Source: CAZDAM01 sp964503595
GTDB taxonomy: Bacteria; Muiribacteriota; UBA6191
Assembly: GCA_964503595.1 (NCBI GenBank)
Contig: CAZDAM010000045.1
Coordinates: forward strand, 1 to 26,855
Direction of reading: 5' to 3'
DNA length: 26,855 nt
Shown here: positions 1 through 8,457 of the stretch, one piece after another
How the letters are laid out: each line of letters starts with the position of its first letter
How positions within the stretch are numbered: the stretch's first letter is position 1
Made by a program: the position numbers and the translations under genes
Notes under the pieces: model-generated
The model's input: only the letters and a program-made list of their open reading frames with translations
What the model was told of the DNA's origin: nothing
Database searches by the model: none

Positions 1-146
1 ATGACCAGCAGGTAAGTCGAAAACAGGGCTTCCACATCTCGGGATGTAATGTGATGAAAGAGGCTCAGACCTTCTGTCTCAGCCACCTTGGTCAGGACGC
101 CTTCATCTCCAAACAGGCGGTAGTAACTAATGTTGGAAATATCCAT
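1..146 (-). CDS. atpB: ATP synthase F0 subunit a, N-terminal fragment
   Basis: Subunit a forms the stator side of the proton channel in the membrane F0 sector of F-type ATP synthase. The minus strand reads from an ATG at 146-144 for about 48 codons and is cut by the window edge. The visible N-terminus contains LSLFHHITSRDVEALFSTYL, close to the amphipathic stretch before the first membrane helix of bacterial AtpB proteins. The catalytic arginine helix lies outside the window. The start codon abuts the TAA stop of the preceding AtpI-like gene (147-149), so the two are almost certainly translated as one operon. Identification rests on the short N-terminal motif plus the AtpZ/AtpI context. Confidence 0.8.
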   Translation of the reverse strand, partial: MDISNISYYRLFGDEGVLTKVAETEGLSLFHHITSRDVEALFSTYLLV

Positions 147-539
147 TTATGCCTCCCGGCGCTTCCGCACACGCTGTCCCATGCCCTCAAGGAACGCACG
201 GACCAGAATTACTATCTGTAGACTGAACAATCCAGAAAAAACCCCTATGGGATGAACAAGACCACTATAGAGCACAAGCCCCACCAAAACGGCCATCATC
301 AGAGTCCGGACGCCAACACTGCGCATGGCCGTGCTGCGAGCTGCTTTTTCTTCAGAGCCGATGACATGCTGAGCCGCATTCACCATGCGATGAAAGTTCA
401 ACCCGGCAATCAGCCATCCAGCCAGCACCCCGAGATTCATTTCAGGAATGTGCTGAGTCGTCAGAGCAAGCCCCTGCATCACAGCGAGAAGTCCCAACAG
501 ATCTCTGTCTGTCTGGTTTTTCCACTCTTGAACATGCAT
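147..539 (-). CDS. atpI: ATP synthase protein I (AtpI/UncI-like) membrane protein
   Basis: This 130-residue protein has about three or four hydrophobic helices (roughly residues 14-30, 35-52, 75-95 and 98-120) and a basic C-terminus. Its size and topology fit the AtpI/UncI family, thought to help assemble the c-ring. It sits directly before atpB, where atpI is normally found. The reading frame is open further upstream, but the ATG at 539 is preceded by AGGGGAA at good spacing, so I chose that start. Its first 98 bases overlap the end of the AtpZ-like gene in another frame, suggesting translational coupling. Primary sequence in this family is poorly conserved, so the call leans on context, length and hydropathy. 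Confidence 0.65.
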   Translation of the reverse strand: MHVQEWKNQTDRDLLGLLAVMQGLALTTQHIPEMNLGVLAGWLIAGLNFHRMVNAAQHVIGSEEKAARSTAMRSVGVRTLMMAVLVGLVLYSGLVHPIGVFSGLFSLQIVILVRAFLEGMGQRVRKRREA

Positions 540-747
540 GCATTCCCCTGATAAGAAGCCGGTAACACCCTGCAAACCCCGCAAAAACCCCCAGCACTGC
601 CCCAAGAGTCGTAAAAAAACCGCCTTTACCCACAAGCCGATCCAGATAGAATCCGCATGAAGCTGGAAGAATTACGGCCATGACCATAGTCAACCCAACC
701 TGAGGTAAAAGTCTTAGAAGCCGAAGGCTGTCGAAAAATTGGCCCAT
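442..747 (-). CDS. AtpZ/AtpI-type small membrane protein of ATP synthase operon
   Basis: This is a 101-residue protein with two predicted membrane helices: about residues 15-33 (VGLTMVMAVILPASCGFYLD) and 38-60 (TTLGAVLGVFAGFAGCYRLL). The two-helix layout with a Gly-rich second helix ending in a YRLL-like motif matches the AtpZ family, which forms a Mg2+/Ca2+-linked partner of AtpI in ATP synthase operons. It is the first gene of the visible atp operon. The last third of the frame, after about residue 65, is low in hydrophobicity and overlaps the atpI-like gene. The ATG at 747 has only a G-rich stretch upstream at long spacing, so the start is not firmly set. Confidence 0.6.
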   Translation of the reverse strand: MGQFFDSLRLLRLLPQVGLTMVMAVILPASCGFYLDRLVGKGGFFTTLGAVLGVFAGFAGCYRLLIRGMHACSRVEKPDRQRSVGTSRCDAGACSDDSAHS

Positions 748-776
748 ATAGTAAACACCCCCCCCAGGTGTGTCAA
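748..776 (-). promoter_or_regulatory. Possible promoter upstream of the atp operon with a G8 spacer
   Basis: On the minus strand TTGACA (776-771) is followed after 17 bases by TACTAT (753-748), a perfect -35 and a 4/6 -10. The spacer carries eight consecutive G (758-765). The predicted transcript start would fall just inside the proposed atpZ-like ATG at 747. Either the promoter call, the -10 choice or the start codon must therefore be wrong, and the call is weak. Confidence 0.3.
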
Positions 777-860
777 GTGAAAAGATCACCCACCAAAACC
801 CGCATGAAAAGCGGGCTCCCATCGGAAAAGCCATTCAAACTGCTCTTCTGAAGCCAGGTT

Positions 861-1973
861 ATGTCACACCCCGACCACACAAGGATTCCGTTTCGCACCA
901 AACACGGGTATAGTAGCATTGCCATGGCACTACATAACCTATCTCTGAAACTGAATAAAGAACTTCTGATCGGCCTAGGCGGAAAACGCCTTCTGGAGCG
1001 CCAATTGCAGGAAGCCGAACGAGAAACCAGAGAGAGCACCCGATTTCTGGATGTACAGACCGCGGATCTGGAAAACCAGCTTCACCATGTTCTGCAATAT
1101 CCCCCGGAATCCATCGAGGAGCTCCGAACCCAGCTGTCCCAGCTGGGCTATGATCGCAAGCAAGCCGATATTGATCGGCTGCGCTCCTACCTTGCCGAAC
1201 GGGAAGACTACTCCCGCCAGATTCAGGAGCAGATTGGAATTCTGGACTCCATTCGCTGTCCGGTGGTCGACCCCAAAGAAGGCAAGAGCTTCTGGCTGGA
1301 GCATGGATATTCCGTTCACCCCAACTACACCCTGAATATTCTGGATCTGGAAACATCCAAGGTCGACTTCTTTGCCGTAAGCCGTAACCGCAAAGTCGCC
1401 TTTCTCCTGCTTCTGGAATTAAACCGCAATGCCCCGGAATCCAATGTCCTGAAACTCTACTATTACCTTAAGAACGCCCGGGATTTCTGGGCCTTTGAGG
1501 ACATCGTCATTCTTCAGGTTTTTTCCCCGAAATACATTGTGGAAAAACGAGGAAAATCTCTTTCCCTTGCCCGGGAAATGGCATCTTTTCTGGGGACTGA
1601 GCTTTTCACCGGAATTCACAGTTTCGGCGATCAGAAGGTCCGCATTCACTACAATTCCTGCAATTTCGCCGAAAGCTTCTATGAAATCTATTCCGTTTTC
1701 TGGAAACTCATGGCCGATGAGAAGGATGAAGAAGACCGCTTTGAACTCATGGTTCAGAGCCTTCCGGGCAACAAGAATTTCTTAAGCCTCTGTCAAAAAT
1801 TCGCGGAAAGGGAAAAGGTCCGCAAGAACACGGTTCCTTCAGCCGTTATCCGTCTGATTGAAGGCAAAGGTGGGCCCGATGAAATCCGTTCTATCTTCAG
1901 GCTATGGGTGCAGGACATCCTCCATTTCGTGGAAATGAACATTTCCCGTTACCATAACTTCAGCCGCTCCTGA
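861..1973 (+). CDS. Conserved-looking coiled-coil protein of unknown function
   Basis: I do not recognise this 370-residue protein. It has no signal peptide or membrane helix, so it is probably cytoplasmic. Residues 45-130 are charged and heptad-like, predicting a coiled coil. The globular part (about 145-285) contains a beta-rich stretch with D169, then FLLLLELN at 181-188, then a helix with KLYYYLK. That order recalls a PD-(D/E)XK nuclease core, but the usual lysine would be N188, so this is only a resemblance. The C-terminal third is helical. The ATG at 861 has a weak AGG four bases upstream. An ATG at 924 follows a TATAGT box (909-914) and is an equally possible start. The gene converges on the exported protein ending at 1975, with one base between stops. 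Confidence 0.6.
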   Translation: MSHPDHTRIPFRTKHGYSSIAMALHNLSLKLNKELLIGLGGKRLLERQLQEAERETRESTRFLDVQTADLENQLHHVLQYPPESIEELRTQLSQLGYDRKQADIDRLRSYLAEREDYSRQIQEQIGILDSIRCPVVDPKEGKSFWLEHGYSVHPNYTLNILDLETSKVDFFAVSRNRKVAFLLLLELNRNAPESNVLKLYYYLKNARDFWAFEDIVILQVFSPKYIVEKRGKSLSLAREMASFLGTELFTGIHSFGDQKVRIHYNSCNFAESFYEIYSVFWKLMADEKDEEDRFELMVQSLPGNKNFLSLCQKFAEREKVRKNTVPSAVIRLIEGKGGPDEIRSIFRLWVQDILHFVEMNISRYHNFSRS

Positions 1974-1974
1974 A

Positions 1975-3468
1975 TCAGGAACCTTCATCCAGACCCAGCA
2001 TGAAATCATCCGCGTCCTCTAAAGGAAGACTGATGGCATCGGGTTCCTCTTCCGAACCGGAAGCTTTGGCGTTGCCAGAGTCCTCCACAGGCTTCTTGAC
2101 CGGCTGCATAGCAGGAACTTCTTCCATCAGAGGAGGCAGCTCCATTGCCGGTTTTTCCAGCGGCTTCACCGGTGTCGGAGGCAGGACTGCTTCAGAGGGT
2201 GCCCTTGAATTCATTCCCGGAAGCGGAGCCGCCATCTGAGCGGGAGCCTGAGGTTCCTCCCGGGCAGGAGCAGACTTCATTCCGCCAGCAAGCTCTTCTC
2301 TGATTTTGGGCAAGCGGGACATCTGATCCACAGGAAGAAGATAGATGTACTGGGGAGGGCCGCCGTTACTCATGGAGACAGAATCGCCCGAATCTCCCCT
2401 GCCATCCCGGGAAGTTACCACTGAAGACTTTGAAGTCAGCTTTTCCTGCATTCCCCGAAGCCTGCGGGCCTCGTTCATCGCATCTTCATCTTTCTTCTTC
2501 AGTTCGCTGTAATATTTTTCTTCAAACCGGACATCCTCTTCCAGAGAGCGGCGGGCCTCCGATTTCGAGGAGGAGGCCATGAGTCCATCCAGCTGGGTCC
2601 TGATACTCCTCATACTGGAAAGCATGCTTCTTACCATCTTCAGTTTCTCTTCCGAAAGACGGGAAACCAGATAATTGATCCGGGCATTGTTCTTCTCCAC
2701 ATAGGACATCTTGCGCTTCACGAAAGGAAAACTCAGATCCCGGCTCTGCACCAGAATTTCATCCCTTCTCTGCTCCAGAAACCTAAGAGCCTTGTCTGCC
2801 CGCAAAACATCCGGATAATCCTGCTCCCGGTAATCTCTCTCAAGGGCCATTTCCTTTTTCATCATTTTGCGGATCATGCGCTTTCTGTGCACGATGTAAT
2901 CATCATCATAGGAGGAAGACGGATCCTCAAGATGCAGATCGATTTCTTCATAGTAGCTGCGAATCCCGGCTTTGACCTCTTCAATATCAGCCATACGGGC
3001 AGAAAGAAGCCTTTCTTTTTTCTCGCGCTGGGAATCAATTTTCAGATGAAGCTCTTTTAACTCTGCCCTGCGAAGCTTCAGGAAATGATTCACTTCAAAT
3101 TCATGGTTCTCGTTTTCATGACGCAAATCCGCAATTTCGGGAATTTCTTCCTCAATGTAATTCATCAGATTCAGTTCCATCAGATCGAGTTTGCGACGGG
3201 CCATCGACTCCGGATCCAGATCCAGACTCTCAACCTCATTGACCATGACCTCTCCCAAAAAAGGTTCCATCTGATCCAGATATGAGGATTCCGTCCGGTC
3301 TTCCGGAAGAACGCTCTCTGATGCCAGTGGGCGCTCGGCATAGGGCACATTATCATAGGCATCCACCAGGAAGTCTTCAGGTGAAACCCGCTTCAGGTCT
3401 GTCTGGGCCTGAATTGCAGGACTGCAGACAAGCGCCAGGGCCAAAGCAAAAGGTGCCAGCTTTCTCAT
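1975..3468 (-). CDS. Exported coiled-coil protein with acidic, proline-rich tail, unknown function
   Basis: This 497-residue protein begins with a clear signal peptide (hydrophobic core at residues 5-17, likely cleavage after AIQA at residue 21), so it should reach the periplasm or surface. Residues 90-340 are very rich in Glu, Lys, Arg and Leu and predict long coiled coils. A linker of about residues 345-375 is rich in Ser and Gly, followed by a Pro/Ala/Met-rich stretch (about 395-460) and an acidic end finishing DDFMLGLDEGS. No enzyme motif is visible. The start is supported by GAGG six bases before the ATG. A structural or envelope-tethering role would fit such architecture, but that is inference. 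Its neighbours give no functional hint. Confidence 0.7.
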   Translation of the reverse strand: MRKLAPFALALALVCSPAIQAQTDLKRVSPEDFLVDAYDNVPYAERPLASESVLPEDRTESSYLDQMEPFLGEVMVNEVESLDLDPESMARRKLDLMELNLMNYIEEEIPEIADLRHENENHEFEVNHFLKLRRAELKELHLKIDSQREKKERLLSARMADIEEVKAGIRSYYEEIDLHLEDPSSSYDDDYIVHRKRMIRKMMKKEMALERDYREQDYPDVLRADKALRFLEQRRDEILVQSRDLSFPFVKRKMSYVEKNNARINYLVSRLSEEKLKMVRSMLSSMRSIRTQLDGLMASSSKSEARRSLEEDVRFEEKYYSELKKKDEDAMNEARRLRGMQEKLTSKSSVVTSRDGRGDSGDSVSMSNGGPPQYIYLLPVDQMSRLPKIREELAGGMKSAPAREEPQAPAQMAAPLPGMNSRAPSEAVLPPTPVKPLEKPAMELPPLMEEVPAMQPVKKPVEDSGNAKASGSEEEPDAISLPLEDADDFMLGLDEGS

Positions 3469-3581
3469 AGATGCCTCACAATAGTATTTCCTTGAATTTT
3501 TTCGTACTGGATTCGGCAGCTTTGTTCATATGACTGACAATTTCCACCGAATTTCCCGAAACTTTGAGTTATCCTGTACCC

Positions 3582-6290
3582 ATGCAAAATCAACTGGAAT
3601 CTCTGAAAACTCAGTTACAGTCACCTCAACTGGAGGTTGCCCTGGAGGCTTTATCCTCTTTGGAAGGCATGGAAGCAAGTCGCCAGACTAACCAGATCCT
3701 CATTGATGCTCTGAGTCATCGGGTCTGGCGAGCCAGAAAACTGATCGCCGATGCTCTGAAGCGTCGCATCCGCCAGGCATTTCCCCAACTCGCGGAAAGC
3801 CTCAGACACAGTTCGGCGCATATCCGCTACTGGTCGATTCAGGTTTTGCCCGCTGCCGGAGACGATGCCGTAACCATCCTGACTGACAATTACGAACTGA
3901 TGCCACAGGAAGACCAGATTTTTATCCTCAGGGCACTTGCAAAAATCCGCAGTCCCAGAGCGATTCCCTTTGCCGTCAAAGAGCTTTCCAGTGAACAATA
4001 TTCCATTCGCCGCGAGGCTTCCCAGATTCTCAAAGAACTCGGCTCCTCCGCAGTCCCTGCCCTGAAGGAACTCTTAAGAACCGGCAGCGATCATCAGAGA
4101 TTCTGGGCTTTTCGCCTGATTGGTATGAGTGTCGGCTCCAAAGCCCTCCCCACCTTTCGTACCATCCTGTTTTCTCAGGACTATGACGAAAAAATCAAGA
4201 GCTATGCCCTGAGCGGACTCAAGGAAGTCCATTCCGAAGAAACCGTCCCCATCCTGCTTGAAGTTCTGGACAGTGATCTCTGGGCCCTGAGGGCCCAGGC
4301 CTCCAAAATTCTGGTTCAGCACCCATCTGAATGCACTCTGGGTCTTCTCAAATCTCTCAAGGAAAAAAACAAGGCCCGTCGTTACTGGCTCACCCAGATC
4401 CTGCTTGAGCGCATTGACGCCAAATATCTTGGCCATCTGGAAGAGCTTTTCAAAAATGCCGATGCCGAACTTCGCTATCAGACCCTGAATCTGATCGCCA
4501 AACTCGGCTCTGAAGATTCTTCCAGAGTTCTGGCCCGGGCTTTTACCGACTCCATCTGGTATATCCGTAAGCAGGCCGCCGATCTTCTGGTTCAGATGGG
4601 ACCCGTCTGCATTCACCCCCTATCGGACATGGTTCCCCATGCCGATGAAGAATCCCTGTTCTGGATCTGCCGGGTCTTAGGAAGACTGGGCCGTCCCAGT
4701 GGACTCAAGACCCTTGAGTCCCTGCTGGACCATAAAACGAAAGAAATCCGGCTGCATGCTCTGGAAGCGATTGCATCTGTCCCGGAAGATCAGGCAGTTC
4801 ACCTCCTGATCAAGGCTTTTCGAAACGAGTTCTGGATTGTTCGGGCCAAAGCCTCTGAATACCTCCAGAAGCGACTTGAGCAGGCCTCTATTCCTCTCCT
4901 TTCCCATCTTCATTCCAGCGATGAGAGCCTGGCCTACTGGGTCAGTCGTACCATTGATGACTGCAGCCTCCCTGGCCTTCAGGCCATGATGGGAATTTTC
5001 GGAGAACTCAGCCCTTCTGAAGCCCGCACTGTTTGTGAGCATCTAAGTCGCCTTCGCCCTGAAATCCTTTCCGATCTTCTCAGCCGCTTCGGCCTTAAGC
5101 GCCTGCATGTTCTGGAAAAACTCCAGTCCATTCACAATCTCAATTCTGCCAGCCTGATTGGAAACCGTATTCTGAACGACACCCCCTTTCATCCCCTGGA
5201 ACGTTCCGACTTCCGCCATGAGCAGGAAGTTCGTTTTCAGGAGATTCTGGGAGAGTTTGCCGCCATGGGAGCCGCCACCCTTCAACTCAGGATTGGTTCT
5301 CCTCCGATGGCCCGCGTCAACGGAGTTTTATGCAAATGCACCAACCATCTGCTCGGAACCCTTGATATCCAGGAATTCCTCCTGCCCCACCTGGACGGAG
5401 ATCGCCTTAAGGAGCTCGCCGAAAGGGGGCGACTTGAGTTTTCTCTTCCCTGGGCAGAAGGACTTCATTTCAGAATCCACATGACCCGCCACAATCAGGG
5501 CCATGAGGCCGTGATTCATCGCATGCGATCCACGGTACCCGGCTTTGAAGAGCTCCATCTTCCTGTCGATTTCCTGCAAAGTGTGGCCCGACTTCCCAGA
5601 GGACTTGTTCTCGTTAGTGGCCCAGCCTGCTCCGGCAAAAGCCTTTTGATTCTAAGCCTGCTCGCCTATATCAATCGCCACACATCAAGAAGCATTCTGA
5701 CCTTTGAAGATGAAATCGAACATCCCTTGGAACCTCACAAGTCCGTGATTTCACAAAGACGCTACGGAGCAGCCTTTCATTCCTGGGAAGATATTATGCC
5801 CACTCTCGCCAGAGAAGATGCCGACGTCCTCTATATGGCCCGTACCCCTGACTTTCCATCTGCGGAAACCCTGCTGCATCTGGCAACCAGCCGGACCCTG
5901 ATTTTTCTGGAAAGCAGTGCGTCTTCCACCAGAGATGCCTTTGACAAAATGATGGCTGCCTTTCCTCCTGCTCAGGCCGGAATCTACTGCAAGCTCCTGC
6001 AAAAATCCCTGGCTGCATCCATCCATATACGGCTGGTTCACACCGCCGATGAATCCGGTATGACACCAGCTCTTGAGTATTTCATCAGCAATTCCTCCCT
6101 GGCATCCCGCCTGACTCCTCAGGGACTGGAAGACCTGCAAAAGATTCTCATGGAATCTGAAGGCAGTGAAACCACGGTCAGTCTGGATGAATACCTGCTG
6201 GGACTCGCCTCCAACGGGCGCATTACATATCAGGAAGCCGTTCGCTACATGGAAGACAAGTCCAAGGTTTCGATCAGCCAGATCTGGTAA
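3582..6290 (+). CDS. HEAT-repeat protein fused to a degenerate PilT-like ATPase
   Basis: The protein has 902 residues. Residues 1 to about 505 are tandem HEAT-like helical pairs, many sharing a W-x-x-R/A motif (for example IRYWSIQVL, FWIVRAKA). About 535-870 align by eye to PilT/GspE secretion ATPases: a PAS-like N-domain, Walker A GPACSGKS at 680-687, an Asp box FEDEIEH around 708-714 and a QRRYG element at 725-729. In the Walker B region, where PilT has VGEMRD, this protein reads MARTPD, so the catalytic glutamate is R754. The His box (TLHT in PilT) reads FLESS. Nucleotide binding looks possible but hydrolysis is doubtful. A TTG at 3564 in frame is an alternative start, and neither start has a strong Shine-Dalgarno. 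No other pilus genes are nearby. It may be a regulator or adaptor of type IV pilus motors. Confidence 0.8.
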   Translation: MQNQLESLKTQLQSPQLEVALEALSSLEGMEASRQTNQILIDALSHRVWRARKLIADALKRRIRQAFPQLAESLRHSSAHIRYWSIQVLPAAGDDAVTILTDNYELMPQEDQIFILRALAKIRSPRAIPFAVKELSSEQYSIRREASQILKELGSSAVPALKELLRTGSDHQRFWAFRLIGMSVGSKALPTFRTILFSQDYDEKIKSYALSGLKEVHSEETVPILLEVLDSDLWALRAQASKILVQHPSECTLGLLKSLKEKNKARRYWLTQILLERIDAKYLGHLEELFKNADAELRYQTLNLIAKLGSEDSSRVLARAFTDSIWYIRKQAADLLVQMGPVCIHPLSDMVPHADEESLFWICRVLGRLGRPSGLKTLESLLDHKTKEIRLHALEAIASVPEDQAVHLLIKAFRNEFWIVRAKASEYLQKRLEQASIPLLSHLHSSDESLAYWVSRTIDDCSLPGLQAMMGIFGELSPSEARTVCEHLSRLRPEILSDLLSRFGLKRLHVLEKLQSIHNLNSASLIGNRILNDTPFHPLERSDFRHEQEVRFQEILGEFAAMGAATLQLRIGSPPMARVNGVLCKCTNHLLGTLDIQEFLLPHLDGDRLKELAERGRLEFSLPWAEGLHFRIHMTRHNQGHEAVIHRMRSTVPGFEELHLPVDFLQSVARLPRGLVLVSGPACSGKSLLILSLLAYINRHTSRSILTFEDEIEHPLEPHKSVISQRRYGAAFHSWEDIMPTLAREDADVLYMARTPDFPSAETLLHLATSRTLIFLESSASSTRDAFDKMMAAFPPAQAGIYCKLLQKSLAASIHIRLVHTADESGMTPALEYFISNSSLASRLTPQGLEDLQKILMESEGSETTVSLDEYLLGLASNGRITYQEAVRYMEDKSKVSISQIW

Positions 6291-6298
6291 CAAGACAC

Positions 6299-8377
6299 TT
6301 AATTCAGAACCGAAGCCTCGCGGAATCTCCCCAGAGACTCCAGGAGACGGGCCCGGATATAACGAGCATAAGGAGCACGAGGATAAGCCGGGAGCCGGGA
6401 AGCCTGATCCCAGGCTTCTGTGAGTCTTCCCTGGGACTGAAGAACCTGAATGCGTACCCAGGGATTCTGAATATTTTCTTCAAACTGACTCAAAGAAGGG
6501 CAGGCTGCAACCTTTCCCTGCATGACAAGAGCAACTTCAAGAACCTGACGCGCCTCTTTTTTCGGCCACAGATCATGGTGACAGGCTCTTTCAAACCAGG
6601 GGGTCTGTTCAACAGGCCGGGTAATCACGGTTCCCAGAATCAGGGATGCTTCCTTTTTCTGATTCCGGGCATTCAGATCCTGAGTGATTTTCAGAGCCAG
6701 GGCATGGTGCCCTTCTTCATAAAGGCCCAAAGCCGCCGCAATCCTGACTTCGACAAGACCGTCATTTTCCTGGCTTTGGCGGTATTCATGATATAGAAGA
6801 GCCTGCCTCAAAGAAGCATGTTTGAGTTCTCCCGAGCGTTTCCACAGAGCAAGAAGCTCTTCACAACTCATGCGAGGTCGCCAGTTGAGCCCTCCCAGAG
6901 TTTTTTCCTGAGGAGGAGCCTCAATCGAAAAATACAACCCGTCTTCCAGAACATAGACTTCCGCATCCCGCCACAGATTCTGAATCAGCCGAACCAGCTT
7001 TCTCGTGAACTGAGGAAACCTCCCCGGAGCAGCACACAAAAGAATCCCTTCCCGGTTTTCCTTGTGCGCTGCCCGCAAAAATTCCTCAAGCTCTACGAAC
7101 CCCACCATGTCATGAATCTGGACAAAAAAATCGGCCTTCGGCATCTGTCGCATAAGATTCAGAGCACTCCCCTGATTCCAGACACGTGGAAATTCTGCCC
7201 GCATGGGCTGCTCGGGAAAACTCTCAGGATAAAGCCCCGTAACCAGATATCGGGGGCTACGTAAAGGAGCCTGGGCATGCCAGAGAATCCACTCTTCAGT
7301 CCAGAAACGATGAGGCAGGATATCTTCCAGATTGCGGGACTGAGCCAGAATATGTCCTTTCTGCAGTACCTCGTAACTCCCCTGTTCTCCCTCAACCCAT
7401 ACCGGTCTATCCTTTGCACCATCACTTTGTAACCATTGCATTGGGATATTCTGGGCATACCAGGCAAGCATCAGGATACTTAAAAGTGCCTTACCAAGTC
7501 CGGACGCCTTTCCATCCAGAAGCTGAGCTCCGACCACCATGACGCCCAGCACAGACCAGGCGACAAGCCAGTAAGCCGAACCTGTGGAAAAAGCCAGAGC
7601 CTGAGTCAGAAGTCCCAGACCACAAAGACCACTCATTTCAAGAAAGGAAGAACGAGACACCTGCAAAAACAGCAGAGGAAGTCCAACCCACCAGGCCAGG
7701 GGCCATCCCAGAGCTCCCAGGATGACGAAAGAAAGGGACAAAACCAAGAAACTGGCAAACCATACCCAGGAAGCCTTCTCTTCAACCCGAATCAAAGTGT
7801 TCAACTCTACCAGGGTTTCTCTGAGAATTCCGATAAAGACAGCCAGAGCAAAGCCATGAGCCAAAGCCAGCCCCCCAAGAGCTATAGACGCAAAAAACTG
7901 TCCTTCTTCTTCCAGAGTTTCGAAGGCTTCACAGGGAGTCAGCCAGCTCAATGCCACCAGCCCCAGTGAGGCCAGATGCAGGACGACTACGATTTCCGTT
8001 CCAATGATTTCGCTGGAGGCCGTAACCACCAGTACAAGAACGACTGCAAGCGGCTCACAAAGAGGAGAATAAAAACGGAAATTCTTGAGATGAACCCGAT
8101 TGAACTGCCAACCCAGAATGCACAGAAATACAGCCAACACACAAAAGGACTGCAAAAGCAGATGCACAATTCCCGGAACCGCAAGCTCCTCCAGAAGTTC
8201 CTGGCCCACAAGCCAGAGGGAGTGGGGGACACAGGCTACCCAAAGCCCTTCCAGAAACAGAAATGTCAGCAGTGAAGAGGGTTTTTTCTGTTCTCGCCTT
8301 TCTTTGGCATCCGCATCAGACCAAGCACGAGCTGCCCCAAGAAGCAGAATCAGGGCAGATGCATGAATCCCCTGCAT
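6299..8377 (-). CDS. Polytopic membrane protein with spermidine-synthase-like domain and helical-repeat tail
   Basis: The frame gives 692 residues. Residues 1-315 hold about eight to ten hydrophobic helices. Residues 325-490 resemble the soluble half of membrane-fused spermidine synthase homologues: a beta-rich start (GSYEVLQKGHILAQSR), PRYLVTGLYPES where the family has a Gly-rich SAM loop, PRVWNQGSALNLMR like the PRV-x-GD segment, and an end like the domain's last strands (VYVLEDGLYFSI). The SAM loop and catalytic acidic residues are not conserved, so activity is doubtful. Residues 500-690 look like TPR-type helical repeats. The ATG used has no good ribosome site. A TGATG overlap with arginase offers a better start at 8457, but it lies one frame away across a T9 run. 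Function is inferred only from remote resemblance. Confidence 0.65.
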   Translation of the reverse strand: MQGIHASALILLLGAARAWSDADAKERREQKKPSSLLTFLFLEGLWVACVPHSLWLVGQELLEELAVPGIVHLLLQSFCVLAVFLCILGWQFNRVHLKNFRFYSPLCEPLAVVLVLVVTASSEIIGTEIVVVLHLASLGLVALSWLTPCEAFETLEEEGQFFASIALGGLALAHGFALAVFIGILRETLVELNTLIRVEEKASWVWFASFLVLSLSFVILGALGWPLAWWVGLPLLFLQVSRSSFLEMSGLCGLGLLTQALAFSTGSAYWLVAWSVLGVMVVGAQLLDGKASGLGKALLSILMLAWYAQNIPMQWLQSDGAKDRPVWVEGEQGSYEVLQKGHILAQSRNLEDILPHRFWTEEWILWHAQAPLRSPRYLVTGLYPESFPEQPMRAEFPRVWNQGSALNLMRQMPKADFFVQIHDMVGFVELEEFLRAAHKENREGILLCAAPGRFPQFTRKLVRLIQNLWRDAEVYVLEDGLYFSIEAPPQEKTLGGLNWRPRMSCEELLALWKRSGELKHASLRQALLYHEYRQSQENDGLVEVRIAAALGLYEEGHHALALKITQDLNARNQKKEASLILGTVITRPVEQTPWFERACHHDLWPKKEARQVLEVALVMQGKVAACPSLSQFEENIQNPWVRIQVLQSQGRLTEAWDQASRLPAYPRAPYARYIRARLLESLGRFREASVLN

Positions 8378-8406
8378 TCCAGCTAAAGAGGCCAGACCAA
8401 AAAGGC

Positions 8407-8457
8407 TCAGCCAACGGGAGTAAGCAAAAAAAAACTAATCAGAAAAGGATGTGGCAT
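8407..8457 (-). other. Coupled start codon and T9 run in the wrong frame for the membrane gene
   Basis: The arginase stop TGA (8459-8457) overlaps an ATG (8457-8455) as TGATG, a typical re-initiation site. That ATG opens a 16-codon frame ending at TGA 8409-8407. It passes a run of nine T on the minus strand (8434-8426). One extra T, or a -1 slip there, would join this start to the main frame of the downstream membrane gene and give a natural hydrophobic N-terminus (MPHPFLISFFFAYSRWLSLF). Confidence 0.6.

Noticed and set aside
799..815. Hairpin CCCGC/GCGGG followed by T on the minus strand upstream of the atp operon
   Set aside because: The stem is only five pairs and there is no upstream minus-strand gene for it to terminate; too weak to call.
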